Positions 24,283-33,477 of a stretch of DNA of 64,000 bases are shown here, in pieces. The DNA is taken from the NCBI GenBank assembly GCA_020630195.1, contig JAHDBV010000009.1, positions 16,334 through 80,333 on the forward strand, in the 5' to 3' direction. The notes below the pieces were generated by a model. It was not told the DNA's origin and made no database searches. It was given only the letters and a program-made list of their open reading frames with translations. The position numbers and the translations under genes were made by a program. Within the stretch, counting starts at the first letter, position 1, and every line of letters starts with the position of its first letter. The DNA comes from Acidimicrobiales bacterium. Lineage in GTDB: Bacteria; Actinomycetota; Acidimicrobiia; Acidimicrobiales; SZUA-35.

Positions 24283-25110
24283 TCAGCCCAGCCGGTCGAG
24301 TTCGTCAGCCACCCGGAACTCGACCTCGGCTCGCACGCCGGCGGGCATGCCGGCCAGGAACGTGTCGTAGGCCTCACTCGGCACCGGACCCTCGAACGTG
24401 CCCGTGAACTCCTCGTCGGAGTAGGTACCGGCCTCGACCCGCAGCTCCATCCGGATCCCCTCGGCCGTCTCGGACGAGGCGAGGAACACGCTGTGGACAT
24501 CGACGAGATCGCTGGCGACGATCACGTCGAGTGCGGTCGCCTCGTCCCGGCAGGGTTCGATCGCCTCGGCCAGGCGGCGCTGGTCGACGTCGTACCGGAC
24601 GACCGCATCGTCGGCGTCGAGGGTCGCGAGCACGACCCGGTCGGCCGTCGCCTCGAGCACGTCGAGGTCGATGAACGGCGACTCGGTGCCGTCGGCGTTC
24701 CTGAGCGCCACCCGGTCGCCGTCGGGTTCGAACCAACCCGCATGCCCCTCGATGCCCGGGCCGAGCTCGGCGACGAGGGCGCGCTCGACGACCGTCCGAC
24801 AGTCGGCGAAGAGGGTGTCGCCGGCATCGAGGGTCGACCAGTCGCCGATCAGCTCCCGCTGTTCGGCGGGAGTGAGCCCGACCGGGGGCTCGGGCGAGAG
24901 CTCGGGCAGAGGGAGCGTCGTCGACGTCGGGGGGATCGACGCCCCGTCGTCGGGGTCCGCATCGCCGGGCGCAGCGACCGGAGCCGTGGTCTCGGTCGAG
25001 GAGGTCCCACGGATCGCGCCGGCACCTTCGGCGACCGAGGCGCCGATCGTGACCACCGCCGCCGTGCTGGCGAGCGCGATGAGGGTTCGGGAGAGGGTGG
25101 AGACAGCCAT
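24283..25110 (-). CDS. Secreted hypothetical protein with a Thr/Pro linker
   Basis: 275 residues, family not recognised. A signal peptide (MAVSTLSRTLIALASTAAVV, cleavage likely after the following Ala-rich segment) is followed by an acidic Thr/Pro linker (about 35-75) and a globular part with two Cys (DCRTVVE, EPCRDE) that could form a disulfide outside the cell. ATG at 25110 has GAAGGA 6 nt upstream. It is divergent from a response regulator gene 139 bp away and so may be a target or accessory of that two-component system. The open frame extends upstream but the signal peptide fixes the start. Confidence 0.7.
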   Translation of the reverse strand: MAVSTLSRTLIALASTAAVVTIGASVAEGAGAIRGTSSTETTAPVAAPGDADPDDGASIPPTSTTLPLPELSPEPPVGLTPAEQRELIGDWSTLDAGDTLFADCRTVVERALVAELGPGIEGHAGWFEPDGDRVALRNADGTESPFIDLDVLEATADRVVLATLDADDAVVRYDVDQRRLAEAIEPCRDEATALDVIVASDLVDVHSVFLASSETAEGIRMELRVEAGTYSDEEFTGTFEGPVPSEAYDTFLAGMPAGVRAEVEFRVADELDRLG

Positions 25111-25249
25111 GTCGGGTCCTTCGGTGGGGGGAACACGAGCAGCGTCGGTCACCGTGCCTGAATGCCTACCGGTACGAATCTGAACGGCATCGGAACGCCG
25201 ATCGACGCCACCCACGGTCGAGTTCGACGCCCGCCCGTAAGGTCGCGTC

Positions 25250-25906
25250 ATGCGGCTCCTGGTCATCGAGGACGACCCCGACATCGGTGACGTCCTCCGG
25301 CGCGGGCTCGCCGCCGAGGGGTGTCGGGTCGACCTCGCCGACAACGGCCCCGACGGGTTGTGGCGGGCGAGTGAGGGCGAGCACGACGCGATCGTGCTCG
25401 ATCTGCTCCTGCCGGGCATGAACGGCTACGAGGTCTGCCGCCGCCTCCGGGCCGACGGCATCACCACCCCGGTCCTCGTGCTCACGGCGAAGGACGGCGA
25501 GCTCGACCAGATCGACCTCCTCGAGCTCGGCGCCGACGCGTTCCTCACCAAACCCGTCACCAGCTCGCTGCTCGTCGCCCACCTCCGGGCGTTGGTGCGG
25601 CGGGGCGGCGTCATCGTCGAGCGGATCCACACGGTCGGCGCCCTCTCCTACGACGAGGACCGCCAGCGCTGCACCCTCGACGGCGCGCCGATCCGTCTCA
25701 CCGGGCGGGAGCACGACGTGATCCTCGAACTGTTCCGCACCACTGGCTACTGCGGCCGCGAGCAGCTGCTCCGGGCCGTCTGGGGCTTCGACTTCGACGG
25801 CGATCCCGGCATCATCGACGTCTACATCCGCCGGCTCCGGGCCAAGATCGGCGCCGATCGCCTCGAGAACCGGCGGGGCCTCGGCTACCGACTGGTGGCG
25901 ATGTGA
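25250..25906 (+). CDS. OmpR-family response regulator
   Basis: 218 residues. Receiver domain with acidic pocket EDD (7-9), phosphoacceptor Asp51 in VLDLLLPG, and Lys in FLTKP near 101; a winged-helix DNA-binding domain follows (about 125-216) with LTGREHDVILEL and VYIRRLRAKIG. It regulates transcription when phosphorylated by the downstream kinase. The ATG is 6 nt after TAAGGT, a leaderless start. Its 3' end overlaps the kinase start as ATGTGA. Confidence 0.93.
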   Translation: MRLLVIEDDPDIGDVLRRGLAAEGCRVDLADNGPDGLWRASEGEHDAIVLDLLLPGMNGYEVCRRLRADGITTPVLVLTAKDGELDQIDLLELGADAFLTKPVTSSLLVAHLRALVRRGGVIVERIHTVGALSYDEDRQRCTLDGAPIRLTGREHDVILELFRTTGYCGREQLLRAVWGFDFDGDPGIIDVYIRRLRAKIGADRLENRRGLGYRLVAM

Positions 25907-27147
25907 ACCTCGAACGTCGCCTCGGTGGGGTGCGCGGCACGGTCACCCGGACCACCCTCGTCGTCACCGCGCTCACGCTCACCGTCGTCGGGGTCCTCGG
26001 TTCGATCTCGTTGGCCCGCCTCGCCGAGCGCGACATCGATCGGGCCATCGTCGACACCCTCGACGAGGTGGAGCAGCGCTACCGCGCCGGCGATCGGTTC
26101 GTGTCACTCACCCACCCCTCGGGTGTCGAGGTCCTCGTCGACCGGACCTTCCGGGACACCGGATCCACCGATCAGATCGTCCGGACCCGACCGATCGTGG
26201 TCGACGACACCGAGGTCGTCCTCTCCGCCCGCGTGACGACCCGGGGCCTCGACAGCACCCTCCGGACGATCCGACGGACCCTGTGGCTCCTGGTCCCGCT
26301 CGCCGCCGCACTCACCGCGCTCGTGGCGAACCTGGCCGTTCGCCGCAGTCTCCGGCCGGTCTCGGAGATCACCGACGAAGCCGAACGCATCGCCGCAGGC
26401 ACCGGCTCGGGCCGCGTACCGGTGCCCGACACGGGCGACGAGATCGAACAACTCGCCGAGACCGTGAACATGATGCTCGACGCCGCCGACGCCGCCCGGG
26501 AGCGTCAGCGACGCTTCGTCTCGGACGCCTCACACGAACTCCGGACGCCGCTGATGGTGTTGTCGGCCGAGGCCGACCTCGCCCGGCGACATCCCGACGG
26601 GGTCGATCTCGCGGCCTTCGCCGCCACCGTCGAGACCCAGACCAACCGGCTCGACCGTCTGACCGACGACCTGCTGATGTCGTCGTCGATCGCGGAGCAA
26701 CACGCCGAGCACCTCCCGGTCGACCTCGCGGCCATCGTCGGCGAGGAGATCGACGCGGCCGGCTTCCCCGTGGCCGTCACCCGCGAGCTGGTGTCTCCGG
26801 TCGAGGTGACGGGCGACGCGGTCGTGCTCCGTCGAGCGGTCCGCAACATCCTGGCCAACGCCCGCCGTCACGCCGACCGTGCGGTACGGGTCGAGCTGTC
26901 CATGACGACCGGACTCGCCCGCCTCGCCGTGGAGGACGACGGGCCGGGCATCGCTCCGCCCGATCGCGGCCGGGTCTTCGAACGCTTCGCCCGGCTCGAC
27001 GACGCCCGCGCCCGCGACACCGGCGGCGCGGGCCTCGGTCTCGCCATCGTCGCCGAGGCGGCGGCCCGCCACGGCGGGCGCGCCGTCGCCGTCGATCCGC
27101 GCCACCTGGACGGCGCCAGGATCGAGCTCGACCTGCCGCTGGTGTGA
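25903..27147 (+). CDS. Sensor histidine kinase
   Basis: 414 residues, partner of the adjacent response regulator, membrane-bound. Two membrane segments (about 15-38 and 127-147) flank a short extracellular sensor of about 90 residues. HAMP follows, then HisKA with SDASHELRTP (His near 211), and an ATPase domain with N box NILANARRHAD, G1 DDGPGIA and G2 GAGLGLAIV. The GTG start overlaps the regulator's stop by 4 nt. The signal is unknown; the divergent secreted protein gene is a candidate input or output. Confidence 0.93.
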   Translation: MNLERRLGGVRGTVTRTTLVVTALTLTVVGVLGSISLARLAERDIDRAIVDTLDEVEQRYRAGDRFVSLTHPSGVEVLVDRTFRDTGSTDQIVRTRPIVVDDTEVVLSARVTTRGLDSTLRTIRRTLWLLVPLAAALTALVANLAVRRSLRPVSEITDEAERIAAGTGSGRVPVPDTGDEIEQLAETVNMMLDAADAARERQRRFVSDASHELRTPLMVLSAEADLARRHPDGVDLAAFAATVETQTNRLDRLTDDLLMSSSIAEQHAEHLPVDLAAIVGEEIDAAGFPVAVTRELVSPVEVTGDAVVLRRAVRNILANARRHADRAVRVELSMTTGLARLAVEDDGPGIAPPDRGRVFERFARLDDARARDTGGAGLGLAIVAEAAARHGGRAVAVDPRHLDGARIELDLPLV

Positions 27148-27156
27148 CCGGGCCGA

Positions 27157-27564
27157 TCAGGCCTCGTCGCGCTCCTCGTCCTCGGTGGCGACGTCGTCGT
27201 CATCGAGGGTGTCCGTCGTGTCGTCCGATGCCGGCACGTCGGCCGCCGTCACCGCCGGGGGCGGGGCGACCGCGTCCGGCGTGTTGTCGAGGCGGGCGAC
27301 GGCCACGAGCTTGCGCCCGACGAGGCGCTTGCGGACATCGAGGTTCAGCTCACTCGCCCACCGCACCAGGTGCGGCGAGAGGAGCACCTCGACCTCACCG
27401 TCGGAGACGGAGAGATACGGATCGAGGTTCTTGCCCTTGAGGTAGGTGTCGACCGACACCTCTTCGACGCCGCCTCAACCGACGGCTTGGAGGTAGTCGA
27501 CGGCGATCCGGCCGCCCTTGGCCTTCACGAACGCGACGGCGTCATCGGAGATCGAGATGTCCAC
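27157..27564 (-). CDS. HesB/IscA-like selenoprotein candidate (in-frame UGA)
   Basis: With the TGA at codon 30 (27475-27477) read as Sec the protein has 135 residues. Residues 1-29 (MDISISDDAVAFVKAKGG, RIAVDYLQAVG) continue naturally into U-GGVEEVSVDTYLKGKN and a further strand-rich segment, a layout like the HesB-like selenoproteins known from other bacteria; iron-sulfur or redox function is inferred from that similarity. An acidic tail of about 40 residues follows. The UGA is followed by a good SECIS-like hairpin. GTG at 27564 is preceded closely by GGATGGAG. The Sec-less alternative, a start at 27459, would discard a well-formed N-terminus. It converges on the sensor kinase gene 9 bp away. 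Family assignment is tentative; recoding is better supported. Confidence 0.75.
27444..27461 (-). promoter_or_regulatory. Bacterial SECIS-like hairpin after the HesB-like UGA
   Basis: AGGUGUC/GACACCU forms a perfect 7-bp stem with a 4-nt loop GGUC. The loop begins 20 nt after the UGA, within the spacing SelB needs, and the G-rich GGUC resembles the loop bound by SelB in Escherichia coli fdhF. This is the stronger of the two SECIS candidates. Confidence 0.7.
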
Positions 27565-27663
27565 GTCTCCATCCAACCACGAACTCGGGGCGCGGCTTCC
27601 ACTTCCCACCGAAGTTCCCGATCGACCCGCTGCGCAGCACCGGGTTCGGGGCGGGTCGGAGCG

Positions 27664-29130
27664 CTACTCGTCGCGGAGGACCTGCACGTCGTGGGGATGG
27701 GATTCGCGCAGGCCGGCGCCCGTGATCCGGGTGAGCCGGGTGCGATCCCGCAGATCGTCGAGGTCGCCCGCACCGGCGTAGCCCATCCCCGAACGGAGAC
27801 CGCCGACGAGCTGGCCGACGAGTTCGGACAGCGGGCCGGCGTAGCGGACCCGGGCCTCGACACCTTCGGCGACGTGCTTCTGGTTGCCGACACCCGAGGC
27901 GTACCGGTCCTGGGCCCGGCCCCGCATGGCACCGGCCGACCCCATACCCCGGTAGGTCTTCCACATCGCACCGTCGACGAGCTCGAGATCACCCGGCGCC
28001 TCGTCGACACCGGCGAGCGCGTTGCCGAGCATCACCGCGTCGGCGCCGGCGACGAAGGCCTTCACGATGTCGCCCGAGGTCACGATCCCACCATCGGCGA
28101 TGATCGGCACACCATGCTCCCTGGCGGCCCAGCGGCACTCCCAGATCGCGGAGAGCTGCGGCATCCCCGCACCGGCCACCACCCGGGTGGTGCAGATCGA
28201 ACCGGCACCGACGCCGACCTTGATCACGTCGGCGCCGGCCTCCACGAGGGTCTCCACACCTTCGGCGGTGACCACGTTGCCGGCGATCACCGGCAGATCG
28301 GGCCAGCCCTTCGACACCGTGCGCACGGCATCGACCACACCACGGCTGTGGCCGTGTGCGGTGTCGATCACGACCATGTCGACCCCGGCGTCGGCGAGGG
28401 CGGCGACGCGCTCCTCGACGTCGGACACCCCGATGGCCGCACCGACCCGCAGGCGACCGGCGTCGTCGAGGGTCGCGTCGGGATGCTCGATCCGCTTGTT
28501 GATGTCCTTCACCGTGATCAGACCCGCGAGGCGGCCGGCGTCGTCGACCAGCGGGAGCTTCTCGATCCGGTGGGTGTGGAGGATGCCGACCGCGTCGTCG
28601 AGCGAGGTGCCCATCGGCGCGGTGACGAGCCCGTCGGCGGTCATGAAGTCGGTGACCGGGCGATCATCGTCGGCCGAGGTGCAGAACCGGACGTCGCGGT
28701 TGGTCAGGATGCCGACCATGCGCCCCTCGGGGTCGGTGATGGGAACACCCGAGATCTTGTGCCGGGCCATCAACGCCTCGGCATCGGCCAGGGTCGCGGT
28801 GGGGGGCAACGAGATCGGCGCCGAGATCATGCCCGACTGGCTCCGCTTCACCCGATCGACCTCGGTGGCCTGCTGCTCGACCGACAGGTTGCGGTGCATC
28901 ACACCGATGCCGCCGGCCCGGGCGAGCGCGACGGCGAGCGGGGCCTCGGTGACGGTGTCCATCGCCGCCGACAACAGCGGCACCTTCAGTTCGATCCCGG
29001 CGAGCGTCGTCGAGGTCGACACGTCGGCCGGCAGCACCTCCGACCAGCCCGGCACGACGAGCACGTCGTCGAAGGTGAGGGATTCGGGTCCTTCGAAGAT
29101 CTTGGCGTTGGCGACGGGATCGATCGTCAT
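27664..29130 (-). CDS. guaB: Inosine-5'-monophosphate dehydrogenase
   Basis: Oxidises IMP to XMP with NAD, the committed step to GMP. 488 residues. Barrel start with [11 protein letters not shown]; two CBS domains inserted at about 90-205 ([19 protein letters not shown]); the catalytic Cys in GAGSICTTR near 302; and the flap region with [11 protein letters not shown] has GGAG 7 nt upstream. It follows purN by 47 bp and ends the purine operon, directing IMP flux to guanine nucleotides. Confidence 0.96.
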   Translation of the reverse strand: MTIDPVANAKIFEGPESLTFDDVLVVPGWSEVLPADVSTSTTLAGIELKVPLLSAAMDTVTEAPLAVALARAGGIGVMHRNLSVEQQATEVDRVKRSQSGMISAPISLPPTATLADAEALMARHKISGVPITDPEGRMVGILTNRDVRFCTSADDDRPVTDFMTADGLVTAPMGTSLDDAVGILHTHRIEKLPLVDDAGRLAGLITVKDINKRIEHPDATLDDAGRLRVGAAIGVSDVEERVAALADAGVDMVVIDTAHGHSRGVVDAVRTVSKGWPDLPVIAGNVVTAEGVETLVEAGADVIKVGVGAGSICTTRVVAGAGMPQLSAIWECRWAAREHGVPIIADGGIVTSGDIVKAFVAGADAVMLGNALAGVDEAPGDLELVDGAMWKTYRGMGSAGAMRGRAQDRYASGVGNQKHVAEGVEARVRYAGPLSELVGQLVGGLRSGMGYAGAGDLDDLRDRTRLTRITGAGLRESHPHDVQVLRDE

Positions 29131-29177
29131 GGGGTGGCTCCGGAGGGATCGAGAAGGGGGCGGGACGGACGGCGGGC

Positions 29178-29753
29178 TCAGGAATCGAGTGCGGTGTTGG
29201 TGGCCGACACGATCACCTCGTGTTCGGCGGCGTGGATGCGGGCCTCGAACGAGTCGAGTGTGTCGCCGGGTTCGAACCCGACCGCACGCTCTTCGATGAC
29301 GGGGCCGTCGTCGACCCCGGCATCGGGCACCCAGTGCACCATCACACCGGAGGTCTCGATCTCGTCGCGGCGCCAGGCGTCGAACGCCCGCTCGATGGCG
29401 CCGAGACCGGGGAAGGCCCCCGGCAAGGCCGGATGGAGGTTGATCGTGCGGTGCCGGTCGAGGAAGAACGGCGACAGGATCCGGCGCCAGCCGGCGAGCA
29501 CGACGAGCCCCGGACGGAACTCGTCGACGAGATGGGCGAGCGCCGCGTCGTAGCTCATCCGGTCGTGGTCCTCGGGCAGGAGCACGGCCGTCTCGAGCCC
29601 GGCGGCGGCGGCCCGGTCGAGCGCGCCCACCCCGAGCCGGTCGGTGACGACGGCGACGAGGCGGCCCTTCAACCGGTCGGAGGCCTCGGCGTCGATCAGC
29701 GCCTGGAGATTCGTGCCCTCACCCGACGCGAGGACGACCACGCGGCGGCTCAT
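29178..29753 (-). CDS. purN: Phosphoribosylglycinamide formyltransferase
   Basis: Transfers a formyl group from 10-formyl-tetrahydrofolate to GAR in purine synthesis. 191 residues. N-terminal [15 protein letters not shown] binds the phosphoribosyl group; the catalytic Asn and His are in [13 protein letters not shown]; the catalytic Asp lies in [10 protein letters not shown]. The ATG overlaps the purM stop as ATGA, so translation is coupled. Sequence and length are typical. Confidence 0.95.
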   Translation of the reverse strand: MSRRVVVLASGEGTNLQALIDAEASDRLKGRLVAVVTDRLGVGALDRAAAAGLETAVLLPEDHDRMSYDAALAHLVDEFRPGLVVLAGWRRILSPFFLDRHRTINLHPALPGAFPGLGAIERAFDAWRRDEIETSGVMVHWVPDAGVDDGPVIEERAVGFEPGDTLDSFEARIHAAEHEVIVSATNTALDS

Positions 29754-30784
29754 CGGAGCACCACGCCGGGCGTGTCGGTGACCGTGCCGACCACGTGGGT
29801 GGGTTCGTCGATGAGGGAGCGGACACCGTCGACGTCGTCGGGTGCGACCACCGCGATCATGCCGATGCCCATGTTGAACACCCGATGGGCTTCCTCGAAG
29901 CCGAGGCCACCGTGCTCGACGAGCAACTCGAACAGCCCGGGGGTGGTCCAAGTCGAGGTGTCGACCGAGGCACCGAGCCCGTCGGGCAGACACCGCGGGA
30001 TGTTGTCGACGAAGCCGCCGCCGGTGAGATGCGACAACCCCTTGATCGAGCCGGCGTCGAGGGCGGCGGCGAGCGGGGCGAGATACGACCGGTGGGGCCG
30101 CAGCAGGGCCAGTCCGAGCGGCAGGTCGTCGCCGGCCACGGCGTGGTCGGCGCCGATCTCGGCGACCACCCGACGGGCGAGGGAGTAGCCGTTGGTGTGC
30201 AACCCGTTGGAGGCCAGCCCGATGAGCACGTCGCCCGCGGCGATGTCGGCCCGGGGCAGCAGGGCCGAACGGTCGACCACACCCACCATCGTGCCGGCCA
30301 CGTCGACCTGCCCGGCGTGGATGAGGCCGGGCACCTCGGCGGTCTCGCCGCCGAGGAGCACACAGGAGTTCTCCGCACAGGCGGTCGCCATGGACGCGAC
30401 CACCGTGTCGACCACGTCGACCGACAGCGTGCCGGCCGAGATCGTGTCGAGCATGAACAGCGGCCGGGCGCCCTGGACCAGCACGTCGTTCACGCCGTGG
30501 TTCACGATGTCGGCGCCGATGCCGTCCCAGTGATCGAGCTGGGCGGCGAGCACGGTCTTCGTGCCGCAGGTGTCGGTCGACGACACGAGCAGCGGCTGGG
30601 CGAGCCCGAGCGATGCGATGTCGTAGACACCGCCGAAGCTGCCCACACCGGCCACGACGTTGTCGTCGTGGGTGGCCAGGACCCGGTCGGCGATGCGTTC
30701 GACCGCGGTCTCGCCGGCGTCGAAGGACACCCCCGCGGCGGCGTAGGCGTCGGTGGCGGCGTCGCCGTTCGAAACGGTGCTCAT
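29750..30784 (-). CDS. purM: Phosphoribosylformylglycinamidine cyclo-ligase (AIR synthetase)
   Basis: Closes the imidazole ring of AIR using ATP. 344 residues. DAYAAAGVSFDAG at the N-terminus, GVGSFGGVYD, DTCGTKT, and the GGGFVDNIPR loop near 245 are family motifs. Same fold as SelD, which occurs elsewhere in this window, but all purine-specific motifs are here. Overlaps purD upstream and purN downstream by 4 nt each. Confidence 0.96.
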   Translation of the reverse strand: MSTVSNGDAATDAYAAAGVSFDAGETAVERIADRVLATHDDNVVAGVGSFGGVYDIASLGLAQPLLVSSTDTCGTKTVLAAQLDHWDGIGADIVNHGVNDVLVQGARPLFMLDTISAGTLSVDVVDTVVASMATACAENSCVLLGGETAEVPGLIHAGQVDVAGTMVGVVDRSALLPRADIAAGDVLIGLASNGLHTNGYSLARRVVAEIGADHAVAGDDLPLGLALLRPHRSYLAPLAAALDAGSIKGLSHLTGGGFVDNIPRCLPDGLGASVDTSTWTTPGLFELLVEHGGLGFEEAHRVFNMGIGMIAVVAPDDVDGVRSLIDEPTHVVGTVTDTPGVVLR

Positions 30785-32046
30785 CGGGAACCTCCGATGT
30801 CGGAGCGGGCGAACAGCCCGTCGCCGAGCAACGGCTCGACGGCGGCGTAGGCGTGGGTGAGGGCGGTGTCGAGGTCGGCGCCGAGTCCGGTCACGGCGAG
30901 CACGCGCCCGCCGTTCGACACGAGCTGGTCACCACGCACCCGGGTGCCGGCGTGGAACACCCGGAGGCGGTCCGACGGCGACGGCAGGGTGGGGATCACG
31001 ACGCCCTTGCGGGGCGACGCCGGGTACCCCTCGGCGCAGACCACCACCGTGGCGGCGGCGCCGTCGGTGGCGCCGGGGGCCTCGACGGTGTGGAGGCGGC
31101 CGAGGGCGGCGGCCTCGAACAACTGGGCGAGGTCGCCGTCGAGCAGCGGGAGCACCACCTGGGCCTCCGGGTCGCCGAAGCGGCAGTTGAACTCGACGAG
31201 CTTCGGACCGGTGTCGGTGAGCATGAGCCCGGCGTAGAGGATGCCGAGGTAGGGCGAGCCGTGGTCGGCCATCACCTTCAGCACCGGCCGGACGAACGTG
31301 TCGAGCCAGGCCTCCGCGTCGGCGGCGTCGACGCCGGGCACCGGGGTGAACGCACCCATGCCACCGGTGTTCGGGCCCGTGTCGCCTTCGCCCACCCGCT
31401 TGTGGTCGCGGGCGGTGCCGAGCGAGATCGCCCGGGTGCCGTCGCACAGTGCGAACAGCGAGACCTCGGGGCCGGTCATGCGTTCCTCGAGCACGACCCG
31501 GGCGCCGGCCGCACCCATCGACCCACCGTCGAGCATGTCGGCGATCGCGGCGACGGTCTCGGCGCGGTCGTCGGGCACCACCACACCCTTGCCGGCGGCG
31601 AGGCCATCGGCCTTGACCACCACAGGTCGTCCGGCCGCACCATCGGCCGCATCGAGCCAGGCCAGGGCGGCGGCGGAGTCGTCGAACACGGCCGAGGCCG
31701 GCTGGGGCACCCCGGCCTCGGCAGCGATCATCCGGGTGAACGCCTTCGACCCCTCGAGCTCGGCCGCGGCGGCCGACGGGCCGAGCACGGGGATCCCGGC
31801 GCCGCGCAGGGCATCCGCGAGGCCGGCCACGAGGGGGGCTTCCGGGCCGACCACCACGAGATCGATCCCGTCGCGCAGACAGTGGGTGACCACGGCGCCG
31901 TGGTCTCCGACGTCGAGGGTGACGTTGTGGTCGGCCGTCCCCGGGTTGCCGGGGGCGACCTGGACGAGCGTGGTCGACGAGGCGTGGGCGAGGGACGCGG
32001 TGAGGGCGTGCTCACGCCCGCCGCCACCGATCACGAGGACTCTCAT
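30781..32046 (-). CDS. purD: Phosphoribosylamine-glycine ligase
   Basis: ATP-grasp enzyme that makes GAR from phosphoribosylamine and glycine. 421 residues. MRVLVIGGGGREHAL at the N-terminus, the ATP-grasp VVKADGLAAGKGVV segment (about 140-155), and the metal-binding EFNCRFGDPE near 290 are all canonical. Overlaps purF and purM as ATGA on both sides, with no independent promoter visible. Confidence 0.96.
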   Translation of the reverse strand: MRVLVIGGGGREHALTASLAHASSTTLVQVAPGNPGTADHNVTLDVGDHGAVVTHCLRDGIDLVVVGPEAPLVAGLADALRGAGIPVLGPSAAAAELEGSKAFTRMIAAEAGVPQPASAVFDDSAAALAWLDAADGAAGRPVVVKADGLAAGKGVVVPDDRAETVAAIADMLDGGSMGAAGARVVLEERMTGPEVSLFALCDGTRAISLGTARDHKRVGEGDTGPNTGGMGAFTPVPGVDAADAEAWLDTFVRPVLKVMADHGSPYLGILYAGLMLTDTGPKLVEFNCRFGDPEAQVVLPLLDGDLAQLFEAAALGRLHTVEAPGATDGAAATVVVCAEGYPASPRKGVVIPTLPSPSDRLRVFHAGTRVRGDQLVSNGGRVLAVTGLGADLDTALTHAYAAVEPLLGDGLFARSDIGGSR

Positions 32047-33470
32047 GCCAACACTCCGTCGAATCGCTGCTTCGTCGTGGCCAGTTCGAGCTGCACCGGC
32101 ACCGGATAGGCGCCGGTGAAGCAGGCGTTGCAGTAGCCCTCGTCGCGCTCGAGGGCACCCATCATCGCGTCGACCGACAGGAACCCGACCGAGTCGGCGC
32201 CGATATGGGCGGCGATCTCGTCGGGCGTCAGGTGGTGGGCGATCAGTTCGTCGTAGGTGCCCATGTCGACACCGAAGAAGCAGGGGTGCGCGATCGGGGG
32301 GCAGGTGATGCGGACGTGCACCTCGGTGGCGCCCGCGTCACGGACCATCTTCACGAGCGGTCCCGACGTCGTGCCCCGCACGATCGAGTCGTCGACCATG
32401 ATCACCCGCTTGCCCCGCAGGTTCTCCTCGAGGGTGTTGAACTTGAGCGCCACACCCTGGCGCCGCAGCTCGTCGGTCGGTTCGATGAACGTCCGACCGA
32501 TGTAGCGGTTCTTCACGAACCCCTCGTTGTAGGAGATGCCCGAGGCCCGGGCGAGGCCGATGGCGGCCGGGGTCGAGGAGTCGGGCACGGGGATGACGAC
32601 GTCGGCCGGGACGGGGTGCTCCTCGGCGAGGGCACGGCCCAGGTTCTGGCGGACCTCGTGCACGCTCATGCCGTCCCAGTGGGCGTCGGGGCGGCTGAAG
32701 TAGATGTGTTCGAACGTGCAGCGGGCCTGGGCCTTGGGCTGGATCGGCTGGTGGCTGCGGAGCAGACCACCCTGGAGCACGATCACCTCACCGGGCCGGA
32801 CCTCGCGCATGTCGGTGCAGCCGATGGTCTCGAGTGCACCGGTCTCCGACGCCACCGCATGGCCGCCACCGGGCAGCTTGCCGACCGACAGGGGGCGGAA
32901 CCCCCACGGATCACGGGTGGCGACGACCTTCGTGCCGGCGATCACGACGAGGCAGTACGCACCGACCCACTCCCCCATCACCGTGGCCAGGCGCTCTTCC
33001 CAGGTGGCGCCCTCGGTCCCGGCCAGCATCAGCGCGAGCACCTCGGAATCGGACGAGGACTGCAGGCCGGCGCCACGGGCGAGCAGTGCCTCGCGGAGCG
33101 AATCGGCGTTGGTCAGGTTGCCGTTGTGGGCCACACCGAGCGGGCCGTGCATCGTCTCGACGACGTAGGGCTGCACGTTGCGTTCGGAGTTGGCGCCGGT
33201 GGTCGAGTACCGGGTGTGGCCGATGGCGAGGCTGCCCTTGAGCGGCGCCATCGAGGCGGCGTCGAACACCTGGGGCACGAGCCCCATGCCCTTGTGGATC
33301 CGCACGGCACGACCGTCGGACACCGCGAGGCCCGCCGCCTCCTGGCCGCGGTGCTGGAGGGCGTAGAGACCGAAGAAGGCCGTCGAGGCCACGTCGCCCG
33401 AGGCGAGTGACACCCCGAGGACCCCGCACTCCTCGCGGGGTCGGTCGAGGTCGAGCGGGGTGGTGGCCAT
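32043..33470 (-). CDS. purF: Amidophosphoribosyltransferase
   Basis: First committed purine step, making phosphoribosylamine from PRPP and glutamine. 475 residues. Cys15 after a short propeptide (REECGVLGV) is the glutaminase nucleophile and would be exposed by self-cleavage. The PRPP site is VIMVDDSIVRGTTS. Four Cys in RCTFEHI, CPPIAHP and CNAC match the 4Fe-4S ligands of the Bacillus-type enzyme, so this is the oxygen-sensitive iron-sulfur form. Starts 7 bp after the purC stop and overlaps purD by 4 nt. Confidence 0.96.
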   Translation of the reverse strand: MATTPLDLDRPREECGVLGVSLASGDVASTAFFGLYALQHRGQEAAGLAVSDGRAVRIHKGMGLVPQVFDAASMAPLKGSLAIGHTRYSTTGANSERNVQPYVVETMHGPLGVAHNGNLTNADSLREALLARGAGLQSSSDSEVLALMLAGTEGATWEERLATVMGEWVGAYCLVVIAGTKVVATRDPWGFRPLSVGKLPGGGHAVASETGALETIGCTDMREVRPGEVIVLQGGLLRSHQPIQPKAQARCTFEHIYFSRPDAHWDGMSVHEVRQNLGRALAEEHPVPADVVIPVPDSSTPAAIGLARASGISYNEGFVKNRYIGRTFIEPTDELRRQGVALKFNTLEENLRGKRVIMVDDSIVRGTTSGPLVKMVRDAGATEVHVRITCPPIAHPCFFGVDMGTYDELIAHHLTPDEIAAHIGADSVGFLSVDAMMGALERDEGYCNACFTGAYPVPVQLELATTKQRFDGVLA

Positions 33471-33477
33471 GATGCGG

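Noticed and set aside
27157..27459. The HesB-like gene as a pseudogene with a premature stop
   Set aside because: Only one TGA, at a functional-type position, with a correctly spaced SECIS hairpin, no frameshift, and a second UGA-containing gene (selD) nearby.
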